Assembly (NCBI GenBank): GCA_964035545.1
Contig: OZ037766.1
Coordinates: 25,424,126 to 25,488,125, forward strand
DNA: 64,000 nt
Direction of reading: 5' to 3'
Source: Bugula neritina
Lineage: Eukaryota > Bryozoa > Gymnolaemata > Cheilostomatida > Bugulidae
The notes beneath the pieces were generated by a model. The model had not been told where the DNA came from. It saw only the letters and a list, made by a program, of their open reading frames with translations, and made no database searches. A program made the translations under genes and the position numbers. Below are positions 1-36,920 of this stretch, in pieces (position 1 is the stretch's first letter; every line of letters begins with the position of its first letter).

Positions 1-23854
<23,854 letters not shown>

Positions 23855-25039
23855 GGCCGCCTAAACAATTAATGACATCATAAACAATAGTCTAGAAAAA
23901 TATGGTATTCTACCCAGTATATTGTCTCGGGTTTGTTGGTTGTCTATCTATAGAAAAGCAGAAAATGCATTTTATATATGAATACCATTGTAAAAGGCAA
24001 TGGTGCAAATAACATGGCTTTTTTAAGAACTAGAGTCTATATCTGGAACCTATGCTAAGGCAAACGCTGTACATTAGCTATTATGTAGTTGCTTTGAAGT
24101 TGAAGCATGCACTGGGTTTCCATTGCTTCGAATGGATCCGTAATGATAAAGTTGTGGTTGCAGTTTGCATTAACGGTTGTGGGCTCATTTGATGCAACTG
24201 TTCCCAAGCACTGAATGAAAAATGCCTTCGCATAATGCGAAGCAATGGGAACGCATCGATGGAAAGTTTTGATTTTATATGCATGAGTGCAGGCTGAACA
24301 AAACGCACATTACCCTCAAATGTAAGTTCTTATTTGTGTTGCATGGTCAAAGCCTTCTTTGCTTGTTGGAAAGCAGAAAACTTCAACCATCGTTTGAAAA
24401 ACCTGCCAATTGCAGGTGTACAGGTGGAGGAGAATCTCAAATTGTCAGTCATTTAAGTTTGCAAAACTTCTTACCCTTTCAAATACTTATTATATAGTCA
24501 TACAATTACAACAAATAGGCTAAAGCCGGTGATACACTATCTATACATACCCGGCCCTTATCCCCCAAGGCGTTTGGCTTTTTAGGCATGACTACCGGCA
24601 ACCATTCAGTCTAATGAGAAGCCCAAGTGCTGTGCATACACTTCTCTTGTGAAGATAAAGTTTCTACATAATCTCTTCCATAAATTCACTTCTGAAAAAA
24701 CATTCGAGTTTGAAATCGGCTTACCAACACAGCTTTTTCACTAGGAAGTCGCAAACTTGTTGCATCTCTCATCTCTGTGAAATTTTGTATCATTATCATA
24801 AAGTTTATTAATATGAAACATAAATCATTATTATTGCATTTCATATATTCAACGTAATATAAATATTGCACATGGAAAATAGCAGAAACTGGGAAGAAAA
24901 TGAACTTGAAGTAAATACTAAAATAGTTATAATATTAAACATACTGATACTTAATATTATAGTTGGAATAATAATAATAAAAATTACTTACTACATAAAT
25001 ATTTACAATTACGGTCACCCAAGTCTTAAATTGAATTTA

Positions 25040-25330
25040 ATTCTCGAGATTCAGATTATTATTGATATTATAATTGTTATAATGATAATGATTATCATTA
25101 TCATAGTGATAGCGATAATCATAAAATTTACGATTAGTGTCATGATCATGATGAAGACTATCATAGGCTACTGAGCACTGACTAATGTCAAAAAGTAAAT
25201 ATAATGAGTGATTGCCTGTGACTATGATGATGATATTCATATTGATACCATTATGATTATCATTATAATTATTCATTATCATTATGATTATGATAATGAT
25301 AAAGTGATTATCATTATGATTATGCTTTAG
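25040..25330. repeat. Degenerate (ATTATC)/(GATAAT) simple repeat
   Basis: Interspersed ATTATCATTATCAT and GATAATGATTAT runs on the same strand make a self-complementary tract. Hydrophobic or His/Asp/Asn-rich open frames across it are repeat translations. Confidence 0.85.
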
Positions 25331-26707
25331 ATTATCAAACAGTTTCTTAGGCTTTTTAATATTGTGTTTCAAACAAAATGTATCGCAAACATGATTATTG
25401 CAGAAGGAATGAAAAAGCTCAGCTCCCACCCTCCACTCTGCAGATGAACATTGTAATTCAGAGTCAGATTGTGTTCATTAATTTCGCAGTGACCAAATTT
25501 GGTTGAGAGCACGAGTCTGTGCGAATACTAGCCGAGTCATTTTCACATGCCATTTCGCCTTCATAATAATTAGCCTTGTAATAGCGTCTAAATTAGTAGA
25601 CGAGAATCATAGTGTAGTAGAAATTGGTGCGCTAGTGAACAATTACAATCTAAACAGCACGGACGGTTTAAGATTAGACGAGATCGCCGTTAAAACCGGA
25701 TCACAATATTTGTTTACATTGGCTACGGAGACTTGTTACTCTCATTCGTGTGCGGTTATTGCGGGTAATACATAAAACGCGCAGAAAATGATCTCGACAG
25801 AGAGGCATAACTCTATGTCAAACATGCATAATAAATAATATTTTTGGTTCAATCTACCAGATGCCTAAAAGGTATTAATTATTTTATTTAGATCAACACA
25901 TTACCTAAAGTAAACTGCTTCACAACTCACAGCAAAGGTAAATTGGAGTTTACCTAAGGCTAAACACCCTACCTTCCCAACCAGTGAAAATAAAATATGC
26001 TCTAAAAAGTTCTTCTAGCATTTGCTGTGATAGCTGCTATTTGATAACAATTCTCACTACTTTGTTTCAATAAATTTATATACGGTATGTATTTTTCTAT
26101 TCAATTCTATTATTTTGCTGTGCTTCATATTATATAGGAAAATTAATAATTTCAAGATATCACCCACCAGTTATAATCTTGCACTAAGGACATATTTAAG
26201 AAGTTGCATTCACCACCTACCTTTTCCATCTCTCTCGGTACTTATAACAAATGCTGTGTGATATAGTGTAGATGACTTTATATTCTTATAATAGCAATAA
26301 TCAATTGATCAAGAATTTCCTCAGTAGTCACCAAGAATATTGGGACGATAACTCTGCAATTACATAGGCAACAATACAGGAAATTTGCCTTCTTTTGTTG
26401 CATGTAATTTGCTATCATACCCTGGCCAATTTGAAAATTTAAGTGATTGTTGTGACTGTGGTTTTTAACTAGAAGTTATCTTCTGTAATATGGTGAGTAC
26501 TAAATGAGCCTACTATACAGTGATTAATTCACTCTCTGAATTAGTGAATGGAGAAAAAATGTTAACACCACAGGTTATTCCTACATGCTGCTTGAGCAAT
26601 CCATGTGGTAGAAGAGTATCCACTGAGCTCTATACACTAAGTCTATACCAATGGTGACATGCAAGTAGAAACATGAACCTGAGCTATTAAAGTTGAAGTA
26701 GTACATA

Positions 26708-26713
26708 TTTATT
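26708..26713 (-). terminator. Candidate NUP50 polyadenylation signal
   Basis: TTTATT on the plus strand (AATAAA on the minus) lies about 300 bp downstream of the NUP50 stop codon at 27011. Confidence 0.4.
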
Positions 26714-27010
26714 CATACAACAGACAAAATAAAGTATGACGGCACCAGAGCTCAATGCATGACTAAAGCTTGGCACACATCATATGACAGAGGGAGTATG
26801 TATTTACCCATGTAACTAGATAATAATTCTCATGTGTAGACATACTGCAGATATGAATAAAGAGGGAAGGCAATATGAATAGCCCGCCGCTTACCATACA
26901 TAAGTCATAAACTAAGGCTAAATGTAGCCTGGGATATTCTATGCAATGTGATAATGGTTCATGCTAGCAGCTGAATAGGTGTGACTTGTCATCAAAAGCT
27001 AGAATATAGT

Positions 27011-30000
27011 TTAACTTTTCTTATATTCATCAATTTTAGCACACAGTTCATCTGCGTCTGCTTCGGTTTTCACTCTGACTAGCAGCATGGTGGGTGCAGT
27101 GGAATCCTTAGCTTTAATCTCCATTGGAGGATTGGCTATACACAGGAGACTTACATTGTTTTTCCCCATTCTTTTCACTGGTATAGATGGAGCTAAGGCA
27201 ATATTCAGCAAAATGTTTCCTACAAAATAAGAGCTTAAGGTCAATCAATAGGCCGCAAAAATATCGAGACAAACCTTAACAAGAGATATTCGTTAAATGA
27301 CACGCAACGACTTAGAACAAAATAACCAACAAACACAAAGCATCACTTGAACGTCTTACTCTTATTGGTAAGTGTGAATTTCACTTGCTTTTCGCTGTTC
27401 TCAACTTGCACATCTGAATTACCAAAGTTAAACTGTCACCAACATGTGCATTATATTATTAGATAAATGATACATAAATATAACTTGACTGGCAAGACCA
27501 AACAGAGATTACATAAAATAGCATTGTAGTCAAATAGTGAAACCAGCAGTAAATAAAAGGAGTTACTCTAATATTTATTTGGCAGATGAGTTGAAAAAAT
27601 ATCAGCTGCAATACAGTGCTAGCAGCATTATACTATGTAATATTGCACTAGCGATGCTACACTATACACTGCACCAATAGCACTATTATACTATGCACTA
27701 TAATACTAGCAGTGTTATACTGCGTATTATACTAATGGCAATACTATACTATGTATTATAATACTATACATATTACAACAACGTACCCAGATTAGTATCG
27801 GCTCTAATCAATACGCTGTATTTTCCTCCATCTATTGGTTTGATGAAAAGATTACCAACTCCTTTATCTACGTACTTTCCTTCCTTCTCATAGAAGAGTT
27901 TCACCCTGTAACACAATTCAGTCATTACGAAAGATAGTGGAGGCCAACAAATACTTAGTTACAGCAGAATCGTGGTAAAAGCTTGGCCAGTACTTATTGT
28001 ATGGTGAAACAAGTTTGTGGCAGAGCGTGAGCAGTACTTATTAATATATAGTGAGCTGAAAGAGATTGTAAAGTGAGATTTGATTGGCCAAGCATTCGCC
28101 AACATGGAAGACACATTCTCACCTCTTCGTATACACCGAGTCCTCTTCTGTGATTTTATTTTCTACTTCTGGTTTAGGTGGGACATATTCCTCTTCCTCC
28201 GTACTGCCGGATGCCGCGCCTCCATTGGTTGATGCTTGAGCTATAGCTACATTATGTCAAGGAAAACTTGTAGATTTCAGAGAAATAAAACCCAAAAGTG
28301 AAACTTTAAATTTACTCTTGACATTTCATACGGAAAAAAGGTTTTAGCATATGCATATATATTACAATCTGAGAAACAATAAACTGCTAATATAACCTCC
28401 AATAAATATACAGCCTAAGAAAACTCAAAAAATAAGTTTCCGCATAAAAAGTTTTCATTCTGCAAGTGGAAGTGGTACTGAATTACTAAACTTTTTTTCA
28501 ATAATAATTCCAGTAAATACTATATACACACATGTCACGAGTGTAAAAATTAGGTTGAAATCAATTTTTTTAGCAACTTCATATTTGTCGCGTAACCATA
28601 AACTACCTACACTACATTGCTGTTATAAAAAGACCGTAGTGTAAGCTAACATTGACAAAGGCTAAGAAAAGGTCATTTTCATGAGAAAAGCTTAACAGAG
28701 AAAATGCTAAGTAATAAAACTGCAAGTCAAGTTCATGTTGTTACTGAACTTGTTTAGTTTTCTGATACAGTGAGAGTAAAGTACCTGATTTGAAAGAAAA
28801 ACCAAGGCCAGAAGTTGATGCAGTGGAGCTGGTTGCAGGCTGACCTGTAAAGTATACAGAAAGTGTTTGTGTGTTATATAGCATACAGGGTGTAGAGTTC
28901 AGAATAATTTCTATCATAACTTTCACACAAACCACAGCTATACAATGTACCAATGTTCATTATAATGTGGTTAGTTAACGAAGTTACATGCTTTATTGTG
29001 CTATGGTTGACAAACAGCTAGTCAGTTAGTATAGTAGGTTTTATTGGTTATATACTATTGTTATGCTGCAGATACACTGACGCTAGGCTGTAGCTACAGT
29101 GTAGGAATAGTGTGGTTATACTGTAGCTACAGTGTAAGAATAGTGTGGTTATACTGTAGCTACAGTGTAGGAATAGTGTGGTTATACTGTAGCTACAGTG
29201 TAGGAATAGTGTGGTAATGCTGTAGCTACAGTGTAGTTATAGTATGGTTATACTGTAGCTACTGTGTAGTAATAGTGTGGTTATGCTGTAGCTGCAGTGT
29301 AGTAATAGTGTGGTAATGCTGTAGCTACAAGGTGTCAATACATACTTGGTTTAAAAGAGAACCCAAGGCTTGGTGCAGGCTTGTCAGAGCTGGAGTCTGC
29401 TGCGGGCTTTGCACCTGCAAGTACAGAGTTGAAAATGACACGAAATGGGAAGATAGTTGAGATGAATGTAAATCAAACTGGCAAATGGAACACAGAAATG
29501 TTAGTAAAACATACACAACATAACATGCCAAATATGCAATACGAAGATATGACAGGATCATGTAGCTGTGAACTAACCAAAAGAGAAAGGGGCGGGTTGC
29601 TGTGTCCCGAAAGAAAAACTGGGTGTTGTAGAGGAACTCAGACCTGTAAGTACGCAGGGGTTAGTTAGTTACTATGCATTAAATAGAAACAATTCCTTTC
29701 ATCTGAAGTTATGTTACAAGTTGATGGAACAGATGAGCATGCAATACCAAGTATGACTGGACAGGTACTGACACATGATATCAGGTGCTTGCAAGGTGAC
29801 TATTGTGAACAGTTTATTATATACTCAGTCAATATCAACAGAAACTAATTTTATTTTGTTTCAACTACTGTGGAAATTGCAAAGGCACATACTTATTTCA
29901 ACATGTGCACAGTTTGCCTAACATATTTCTACAAACCGAATACAGCTCCAAGTCCACCTGTACTGCTACTTGTACTGCCAGATGATGTAGCAGGTTTGGT

Positions 30001-33000
30001 CCCAAAAGAAAATCTGAAACATATAAGATACACTTTACTAGACAAATATAGCTAAGAACACTTTACGACAACTGCAATGCACATATGTGGGCTAGTTGAT
30101 TTATTTCTTACATTCACACAAGTTTGTTATAATAAATAGCTTTTCTACATAAAATGTTCTACATACATGTGTAGTAAAAGTGAAAAATTAATAGGAAAAG
30201 TGAAACTAAAGGTATAAACTGAGGTGGAATAGAACAAGTATAACAAACTTTCAGGTGATTTAGAATAGTACAAGGAGAAAACCCACATAGTATCTACAAC
30301 CAAGTTTGGTCTTCAATACAATAGGTTTGGTAATAGAAGAGAAACGCCCAACATACTAACAGGGATGAGGGGGCAGTTGAAGCGGGTGCTGCCGATGACG
30401 ATAAAGTTGTTGCTGCTGCTGTTGATGTTACGGCTGTCGATTCAGAAACTACAGTTGTGTCTGTGCTAGGCTTAGACTCATCTACCTTCTTAGATGAGCC
30501 AAAAGAGAATGTGAAAGGAGGTTTGGGTGCAGCAGCCGACCTAGAACGAGTGTGTACATTATAAAAAGAAATCTAACACCAACATCCTCAGTTTGGTAGT
30601 AGAGGAGGGGACAATAAATTGCTGAAGCAAGTTGTCTACTGCTCATACCAGTGAAACCTACTGCACATGATACACTACTGTCAGTTAACATTAATATTTC
30701 CACACAAGCATGGATTTACCAAAATTAACAGCTGGCTTTTATACTATATTGGTGTTGTAAATAGGAATTGTCTCTTTTTTATACACTAGGTTGTTATTTA
30801 TTTACCAAATTTATATAGAAAATCAATGACAGCTCAAACAAAGGTAATAAAACAAGAGGAAGGGATGCATTTCTATTTCCAACAGTGAAATTAGCTTGAA
30901 ACCGGCAATATCTTGAAACTCACGATTTCAACCCAAAACTTGGTGTCTCAGATGATTTGTTTTCAGTTGCAGCAGCGAAAGAAGAAGACACTTTCTGAGT
31001 GGATCCAAATGAGAATGTGGGAATCGGGCTAGTCACAGTGGTAGATAGAAACGATTTAGTTGCAGGGGTTCCAAATATTGCAGGTTTATTTACATTGGTT
31101 GTCTACAAAATATAAAATTATCATTACAACAATTGGTCATGCATAGAAAATTGAAGAGGTGTATTGTGAAAGAGTAGAGAAATTATTCAGAAAAAGTTAA
31201 TTCTTAAAATACTAAAGTAGAATTGAAATGCACAAACAAGTATAAAATTCAGTGTTAGGAGAAGTGCTAAACCACATGTATATGAAACAAGATGATATCA
31301 TCTGTCGATATGTTCAACAAAGACATTCTCAGGCCAATGTAGAATGCAAGCAAGGATCCTACCAGGGGTTGGCTGGTTGTTATTGCTGTCACACTTGATG
31401 TCACTGTAAAGGACATGGTGGGCAAAGCAGAGGTAGCCGTCACATTAGACACAGCTGAGCCGAACACACTAGTATCTTTGCTCGTATCTTTGGCAGCAGT
31501 TGAAGAAGCTGCAGCAGACACGTCTGCGTTTTTGGAAGACTCCGGCTTTTCAGTATTTCCTGCTGACTCAACTGTCTTGTTTGTTCCTTCTCCGTTGATG
31601 ACGTCAACATAGTTGTGTTTGAGCTTAAGACCAGCCAGGTGCGTCTCATAGTCTTTAAACACAGGAGTGAAGTAACAGAATGGGTTTTTCTCCAGGTGAG
31701 ATTGCAGCCACTTGACGACTCCCTGATTTAGAGCCTATGGTGAATATATAGGAGCAATGTTAACAGCTGAAGCAGAAATGATTGCAAAAACTTTTACAAA
31801 TGACTACTATGTAACAGTCAGTGATCTGAGATTTCTAGTAAAGGGAAAAAACTCTTGAGTATTGGTGGGTAAATTCTGGGTTAATAATAGGCGTTGGTTT
31901 TAGTTTGTGATCAAAAATAATTCGAAAGCATTACTTTTGTTAATAATAATTGTTTGATCTAAACAATCATGAAAATGTTACCTGGAGAGGGAAATAGTTT
32001 GTACTGAATGCCAAAAATAATTTCAATTATCTGCATAGATTTGGTATAAAGGTATTGCCACAAAAAGTGAATTCACAAGTGTAAATATGTGAGAAAAAAT
32101 CTCTTTGCAGAAAGATTTGGTAAAGAAAACACAAAAATGGCTCCATATTTCACTAACATTTTGTGCAGAAACGCAGGCAGCATTTAATCTAATAAATCAT
32201 TGCAACACATTTGCTAGGGCTTAAGCATGTTTTGATATCAGGAAGGATGAACTGGCATTCTAACCCCTACTTTGAAAACACTGAAACAATGCTGTGAGCA
32301 TTGGTGAGAGGCACAACCGGAATTTGCGGACTCCTTACTATCAGAGGTTTTCTCATGTGGACGGAGACTAACAAATGTGAGCTTATATAAGATAACACCA
32401 AGTAATGAGGTGAAGACACTAACATATCCTTTCAAGTCCATTTGAAATTTTCAAAACAAGACATTTTAAATACTCCTTGTCACAGCGAAAAGTATCTGTT
32501 TGAAACAATTCCCAAAACTTAAATGTTCTAATAACTAAAATCACGGTCACATTATCTGAGCAGCTAAAATAGACATTTCAAGTGAGTTCAGCTGGGTTTG
32601 AGTAAAGAACACTAACTTTTAAAGATGACAAAAACTTTGTTGAATCACCGGATTCTTTGACATCATCAGAAACGGCAGCAGGTTCCCCACTGTTGTCCAC
32701 TTTCTGAAAGTATAAATTTACAGCAACGGCCATCAGCAAAGCAGCTCTCAATTTAAGGCACATGACAGAAATTTTAGGGAAAACCATTAAAGTTATAGTA
32801 AATATGTCTAAAAACTTACAAAATTGTGTAGAACTATTAGTAGTAAACATCATTTAACAACACCTACAACTACTACTGCAACTGCTGCTGCAGCTGCTGC
32901 TACTACTGCAACTACTACTACTAACAGCAGCTGACCAGTTCAGATTGTAAACACATGTTAGAACCTACCATAAAATAATATCTGATAATCACAGCAAACA

Positions 33001-34134
33001 TTGAACAGTTTGATGCCAATGCTAATGCAGTAGTTACGACTGCTACCTGTGGTAATGTTACTTGCCTACAAGTTGTTTATCTAAAGCATGTCAAGCTGAA
33101 TTATCTGTTTAGCACCAGTGAACACATGTAACGTAATAACTGAGAAATAGACTTAATAATTTATATAATACCGTTGGTGAGGAGGATTTCGATGCATTAT
33201 TAGTGGTAAAACTGAAAGAGGGAAATAATACGGGTTGAGAAACTGTCGAGGCTGTCGTAGTTTTCTCATTGAATGTGAAGGAGGACTTGCTTACGGAGGG
33301 CTTGCCAAAACCTGGGAGGAGAAAAAAAACTTGATAGCAGCAAAACTGGTAACAAAGCTAGGAGAGTGTGCAGGACTAACAGCACAAACTTTACACTTTA
33401 AATATAAACTTTATTATCCATTGAGATCCTAAATAATAATTGGGCATATACGCAGGTCACAAATATACATTATGCAGATGCATTCAATTTTATGCGACTT
33501 TGTTGAATATTGCGTGAAGTGAATGACATAATAGAGTGTTTTATTGGGTGCAGAGTTCTGAAAATACATGTAGCAAACAGCAAATTAAGATAAGCAATAT
33601 TTAACTGAAGGGAGCTATATGGAAGTATAAAATACTCTACATTAATCTACCTTTGAAACCGGTAAACAGAGACGACTGGGCAGGTTGATCACTGGAGGTA
33701 ACCACTCCTCTCCTTTTAGCTTTTTTAAACACCCTGCTTTTTAATGTATTCTCATCTGCCTACAGACAATGCAACTATTGGATAATATTTATGATAAAAA
33801 CAATGTCACAAAATACCAATTAGGTACAAATGATTTGCATGACATTGGTAGCAAAGGCAGGTGTCACATATGTTATTGCATTGCGGATAACTTTACAGGG
33901 CAATGATAGCAGATATCTTAAACATGTCAATATCTAGCAAAAGTCGATATTTCAAAACATAATAAATCAGACTTGAATAGACCTGTATAGCTAAGTTATA
34001 TTGAAAAGACTACTTGGATCTTATCTTAGCTGCACTCAGTTTACCTGTTTAAACACACCAACTTCTTCTTCAGGCTCGTCATCATCCCAGTTATCTTGGT
34101 TCAAATTATCTGCTGCCTGTCTCTTATTAGACAT
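27011..34134 (-). CDS. NUP50: Nuclear pore complex protein Nup50 (complete, 14 exons, 626 aa)
   Basis: Nucleoporin of the nuclear basket that helps importin-alpha/beta and Ran-dependent transport. Exons: 34134-34045, 33759-33651, 33311-33172, 32703-32617, 31734-31363, 31102-30924, 30540-30361, 30013-29937, 29643-29578, 29414-29346, 28844-28785, 28246-28123, 27905-27787, 27219-27011; the total of 1881 nt keeps phase at every junction. The start MSNKRQAADNLNQDNWDDD has the Nup50 N-terminal pattern of a basic R/K cluster followed by acidic residues. At about residue 142 is the Nup50 middle motif (ALNQGVVKWLQ, then PVFKDYE). Five or more FSFG/FGT-type repeats follow across several small exons. 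The C-terminus from about 476 is a Ran-binding domain (EEDSVYTKRVKLFYEKEGKY, IKPIDGGKYSVLIRAD, MLLVRVKTEADADEL). It is longer than human NUP50 (468 aa) because of the Ser/Thr/Ala-rich FG region. The ATG directly follows an acceptor-like TTGTAG, so an upstream 5'UTR exon is likely. Confidence 0.94.
29085..29335. repeat. 33-bp tandem repeat in a NUP50 intron
   Basis: About seven to eight copies of a unit starting ACTGTAGCTACAGTGTAGGA and ending GTGTGGTTAT, diverging towards 29335. It abuts the NUP50 exon at 29414-29346. The repeated GCTGTAGCTACAG core is self-complementary. Confidence 0.92.
32862..32932. repeat. ACT/GCT trinucleotide repeat
   Basis: A short run of mixed ACT, GCT and GCA triplets in the NUP50 intron between the exons at 33311-33172 and 32703-32617. 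Confidence 0.85.
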
Positions 34135-34379
34135 CTACAAGTACAACAACATGGGTACTGCAACGTAACAGCTTTCATGCATTTACTTTTATTATAGATT
34201 AAAAGGCAGACATGGTGGACATATGTTAGATAACAAACACTAATAATTGACGATAAACTGTATTGATACAACTAGGTTTAAACAAATAATTATTTTTATT
34301 AATATATGATAATCATTATTATTTCACTTAAAACTCAATTAAAATCTACCTATATTTAGTACATTATTATTACTATAAA

Positions 34380-36920
34380 AACTAGCATGAGTATCAAAGT
34401 AGTAGTCCAAAGAACAACTGTAAAAGTAAAAGGCCTAAAACTAAAAGCTAAGAGTAAGTGCAACATTAACTTTAACAATTAACAGTAACGCTAACTAGTG
34501 TTTGGTGAAAGTAGCGAAAGTGTAATTCAGTATCAGTGTGAGTAAGAGTAACTGTAAGCCGTAAGGCTTAGGTTCAATTGCAGTTTTCAGTCTTACACTC
34601 ACAGTTGGTGTTACACTCATAGGTAACACAAACTACTACTAGCATCTATCAGTAATACTAATAGTATTACTAAGTAAATTTAATTACCATATAATTTATG
34701 ATTATTGAGTATCACATTGACATTATAATACTTATACTATCAATATAACTGTAAGTGTACAACTATGAGTATGGCTTATGAAGTTACGGGTTATGACTAA
34801 CAGTATCACTGTGAGTCTGAGTGTGACTATCACTATGAGACTGAGTAAGACCAAGTCACATTAAGTGCAACAACTAACAGTAAATTGTGTTAGTATTACT
34901 ATTAGTATAGCAGTAACTCAAACTGCAACACTAACAGTAATCTAGTTATAGTTAATAGTAAGATTATTAGTAATGCTAACGTAATAGTAATACTAATACT
35001 AATAGTGAGTTTAACACTATGAGTGTGACTGTAACAGTCATTTTCATATTGATGTTGTTAATTATTGTAATATTCAATTTCACATTGACTTTGCAACTTG
35101 AGTATTGACTGAGTGATTGTTATGCTTATTAGTAGCACTATTAGTTATTGTACAACTGAACAAGTGACTTTCACTTGTTCAGTTGTAATTGACCAATTCT
35201 AATGGTAATACTAATAGTAATACTAGTACTAGTAGAGATACTGATAGTAAGACTATCAGTAAGTGTAACAGTATGAGTCAATATGACTAACACGAACTGT
35301 ACGACCAACTTTAACTCTCGTACAGCCAACTCCTACACATAATCACTACTGACTACAAGATAGTCTTACTAGACTTACACTTACTCTTAGTCTTACAGTT
35401 ACGTTAGACTTAGTGTTACTCCAGGTTCAAGTCCAAGTTTAACTCTACGAGTAACTGTAAGACCAAAAGTAAAACTAAAAGTTAGAGTGTAACTTAAACT
35501 GTAACACTAACTCAAACTGCAAGACTAAAACTAAAAGATTCAATTGAGTTGCTACTGCGATGACATGTTCATGTTGATAATCATAATGACCTTTACTTGT
35601 CACACTAAAATTTAGTTGCACTGTAGGTTTGAGTTTGTAAATAGTAACAAAAAATCCGAAGGTAGAATCAGAATGAAGAAAAATGGTAAAAATAGTAAAA
35701 ATAAAAGTAAAAGTAAAACTGAAAGTCAAAGTTAGAGTGTAACTCAAACTGAAACTGAAACTGTAAAACTAACTCAAACTGCAAGACTAAAAGTAAAAGT
35801 AAAAAGATTCAATTGAGTTGCTACTGCAATGACGTGTTGATAATCATAATGACCTTTACTTGTCACACTAAAATTCAGTTGCACTGTAGGTTTGAGTTTG
35901 TAAATAGTAACAAAAAAATCCGAAGGTAGAATCAGAATGAAGAAAAATGTGCGCTAAAGGTCGGACGTGCACATTTTTTCTAATTTCGAAGTGCATAATA
36001 TAGTACTTTTGCAAACCCGTCACCAATTTGCCAAAAAACACAAGAATTGTAGCCAATAAAACAATAGCTCTTATAAAGTCGCAAAATCATTTGTAAAAAC
36101 CCTCGCATAATGTTTTTGCGAGTGGTTGTTAAGTCGGCACATTAATATTTTGCGTTTCAAAAGTCTAAGCCTTAGGTCTATCTAAATTCTGATCGATTTA
36201 TTAATTACAGGCGCAAATAATTATTTTGAAACAAATGTCAGAATCCCGTTCTAATATAAATAATAATATGTCCCGGCGCTTAGTTCAAAACGTTCTCTAC
36301 GACTACAGTCAAGTAAAAAAGAAAATACGGAATAAAAAGAGGACAAATAAATAGCCACAAATTAAGCTTTATATTACAATTAATTGTTATAAATGATATA
36401 GGCAATAATAAAAATAATATCAATAACCAATAATACTCATACTGTAAATGATTTACTAAATTTAATAACAATGCTGATAGTGATACTGATACTCTGATAG
36501 TAATACTAATACTAATACTAATAGTAATACTAATAGTAATATTATAATTATTAGTTATACACTAAGAGTAAGTCTAACACTTATATTTATTTCTTATACT
36601 TAAACTTAAAGTTTAAGTTAATCTTATACTTATAGTTATAACCTATAACTATAAGTATAAGACTAAGTTATAAGTTTAAGTTATAAATAATTATACTTAT
36701 AGTTACACTAGATCATTATGACTATAACTATAAGTATAAAGTATAAACCTAAATAAAGTATAAGTAGCCGTAGTGCTAAGCCTATGCTATAGCCTATAGG
36801 CATAGCCATAGGCTATAACTTATAAGTACAACTTAAGCTATAAGTATACTGTAGGAGTGTCTAACTATAGCTATAATAATAAGTATAACTATAAGTATAA
36901 CACTCACAGTAAGTGTAACA
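34380..36920. repeat. Cryptically simple tract of TAACACTAAC/AGTAATACT-type words
   Basis: About 2.5 kb is built from scrambled 5- to 7-mers such as GTAACACTAAC, AGTAATACTAATAG, ACTGTAAGAC and, from 36560, TTATACTTATAG. There is no fixed period. Words and their reverse complements both occur, so local palindromes are frequent (for example around 36590-36690). It contains no credible exon. Confidence 0.8.
35511..35949. repeat. Direct duplication, about 175 bp, two copies
   Basis: Copy 1 (35511-35685) and copy 2 (35771-35949) are nearly identical through AACTCAAACTGCAAGACTAA, CAATTGAGTTGCTACTGC and AAATCCGAAGGTAGAATCAG. Copy 1 has a short extra piece near 35566-35575. They are separated by about 85 bp of the simple tract. 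Confidence 0.88.

Larger units (their letters stand above)
23855..27010. other. Intergenic region between the NWD-like gene and NUP50
   Basis: About 3.2 kb between the NWD-like start codon and the NUP50 stop, both genes on the minus strand, so it should hold the NWD-like promoter and the NUP50 3' flank. Around 24110-24260 there is an inverted pair CCATTGCTTCG/CGAAGCAATGG that may mark another MITE. A 90-codon frame at 25503-25775 lacks an ATG but is richer in CpG than its surroundings. No gene could be supported. Confidence 0.6.

Noticed and set aside
25503-25775. 90-codon plus-strand frame with a hydrophobic stretch and raised CpG
   Set aside because: It has no ATG, no recognisable domain and no clear splice sites; it may be a promoter-proximal CpG-richer patch or a transposon relic.
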